Position numbers and translations under genes: made by a program
Origin: Chitinophaga sedimenti
GTDB taxonomy: Bacteria > Bacteroidota > Bacteroidia > Chitinophagales > Chitinophagaceae
Length of the DNA: 64,000 bases
Reading direction: 5' to 3'
Assembly: GCF_023156195.1 (NCBI RefSeq)
Contig: NZ_JAKUKA010000001.1
Coordinates: forward strand, 2,666,001 to 2,730,000
Notes under the pieces: model-generated
What the model saw: the letters and a program-made list of their open reading frames with translations, nothing else
What the model was told of the DNA's origin: nothing
Database searches by the model: none
Part shown: piece after piece, positions 62,955 through 64,000 of the stretch
How positions within the stretch are numbered: the stretch's first letter is position 1
Layout: the number at the start of each line of letters is the position of its first letter

Positions 62955-64000
62955 TTACTTGCGCGCCATTTCCACCATTTGTACAACTTCTTCTGCCGCA
63001 GCCTCAGCTTTACCGGAAAACCCGGATACACTGAAACGTATCCTGCCATTGCCATCAATAATGAATTTAGCAGGTATGCCGTTTACCTTAAATGCATCGG
63101 CAGCCGTACTCCGCCGGGTAGCAGGATCTTTTGGATCCATATACAGGTCGAATGCGTAATTACGTTTGGCCAGGAAATTTTTCGCATCGGTTAGCGGATC
63201 GGCAACATTTTCCCAGCAGTGGATAAACAGGAACTTTACGTTAGGATCGCCCGCATATCTGTTCGCGGCCATTTGCATAGCCGGGAATGACTCCACACAT
63301 GGGCCGCACCAGGTTGCCCAGAAGTCCAGAACAATGGTTTTACCCTTAAAGTCTGCCAACGACACTTTGTTACCACTTACATCGGTTACTGAAAAATTGG
63401 GGGCAGCCTGGTTGATCAATAAAGTGGATACGTGAGCTTTAATTTTGTCGATAAAACCTTTCTGTAATTCAGCAATATAGGCATCAACGTCTTTTCCCGG
63501 GTTCAAATGGGAATAGGCTTTCCTCACCTCGTCTACATACCTCTTCTCGAATTTACCCTCCTTCACGGATTTAGCCAGGACCGGCAGCGCGTCCTTGTAT
63601 TGGCCATTTAAGCTGGATAAAAAGGCATAGTTCTCCACCAGCTCATTATCCCGTTCGCTGATATTATTGTATGCCTCAGTGGTAAACTGGTATGCCAGAC
63701 GGTTATCTCCCGCCTTGAAAAGCAGCTTTCCGTAAGTATTGATAAAACTGTAGTAGGTGGCCTGAGGATTTAATTTCATTGTTGAGCCAGTAGCGGGGAG
63801 GTCCTTCGTCTTTTTACCTCCTCCAGATTACTGGCTGCCAGGCTTAACGCTGTTGCATTGTCGAAGGCAGCGATAATATCCAATATCTGTATTAACCCCG
63901 CCACTTTTGCAGCCGGCACTTCTATATTACGGATATGCTGCATCACTTTCGCCGTATCGGGAATTTCCGCATAAGCGCAGGCTACGAGGGTCTTTTCCAG
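62955..64000 (-). CDS. TlpA-like thioredoxin, 5' end outside window (frame break)
   Basis: The C-terminal thioredoxin fold carries LDFWATWCGPCVESFP and a cis-Pro loop VNGIPAKF. Before it lies a long helical, TPR-like region (NRLAYQFTTEAYNNISERDNELVENYAFL, YKDALPVLAKSVKEGKF). One base is missing at the T run 63811-63815; adding it gives LEEVKKTKDLPATGSTMKLNPQATYY. The frame then stays open to the window edge, so the ATG at 63779 is not the start. It is convergent with the GldF/GldG-like gene. It is the third periplasmic-type thioredoxin near SusC/SusD genes here; the signal peptide is out of view. Confidence 0.85.

Overview
The window reads as chromosome from a member of the Bacteroidota, most likely a Chitinophaga-like member of the Chitinophagaceae. 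The grounds are five SusC/SusD outer-membrane pairs, three of them behind ECF sigma factor/FecR switches, SusC proteins with STN domains and 'MKLT'-type signal peptides, TlpA-like periplasmic thioredoxins, and promoters matching the Bacteroidota form (TTTG, about 19 bp, TAnnTTTG). I see no rRNA, tRNA, insertion sequence or CRISPR array.

Layout: (1) 1-1850, the tail of a nutrient locus: a DUF1735/discoidin surface protein and a TlpA-like thioredoxin. (2) 1913-13418, a LacI regulator divergent from two tandem SusC/SusD pairs and a small lipoprotein; a perfect 16-bp palindrome in the divergent gap is the likely operator. (3) 13453-15489, a cupin, an unknown protein and a class D beta-lactamase. 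(4) 15553-22142, sigma/FecR/SusC/SusD. (5) 22143-28606, an unusual 136-bp inverted repeat, a phosphodiesterase-like/alkaline phosphatase fusion, a serine beta-lactamase-like hydrolase, and PEP carboxylase. (6) 28757-41585, sigma/FecR/SusC/SusD plus a DUF4843 lipoprotein, a PKD-like lipoprotein, a TlpA thioredoxin and a large zinc metalloprotease, which together look like a protein- or peptide-handling locus. (7) 41654-47091, the imuA-imuB-dnaE2 damage-inducible mutagenesis cassette behind a near-ideal promoter overlapped by a dyad. (8) 47201-52355, small accessory genes: DUF2625, an O-acetyltransferase, a hydrolase remnant, DUF416, a macrodomain protein, two unknowns, YwbE, a glyoxalase-like protein and a DHFR-like reductase. 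(9) 52560 to the window end, sigma/FecR/SusC/SusD followed by a GldA-like ATPase, a GldF-GldG-like fusion and, on the other strand, a thioredoxin cut by the window edge.

A central caveat is that about 28 genes are broken by single-base frame changes, roughly 45 in total. Nearly all can be repaired by adding or removing one base, usually in a short homopolymer run, and the repaired proteins keep their family motifs. This is best explained by uncorrected assembly errors, not mass gene decay. I therefore report each such gene as one CDS spanning its pieces and note where the frame changes. The one gene that looks truly truncated is the alpha/beta-hydrolase remnant near 48490-49019.
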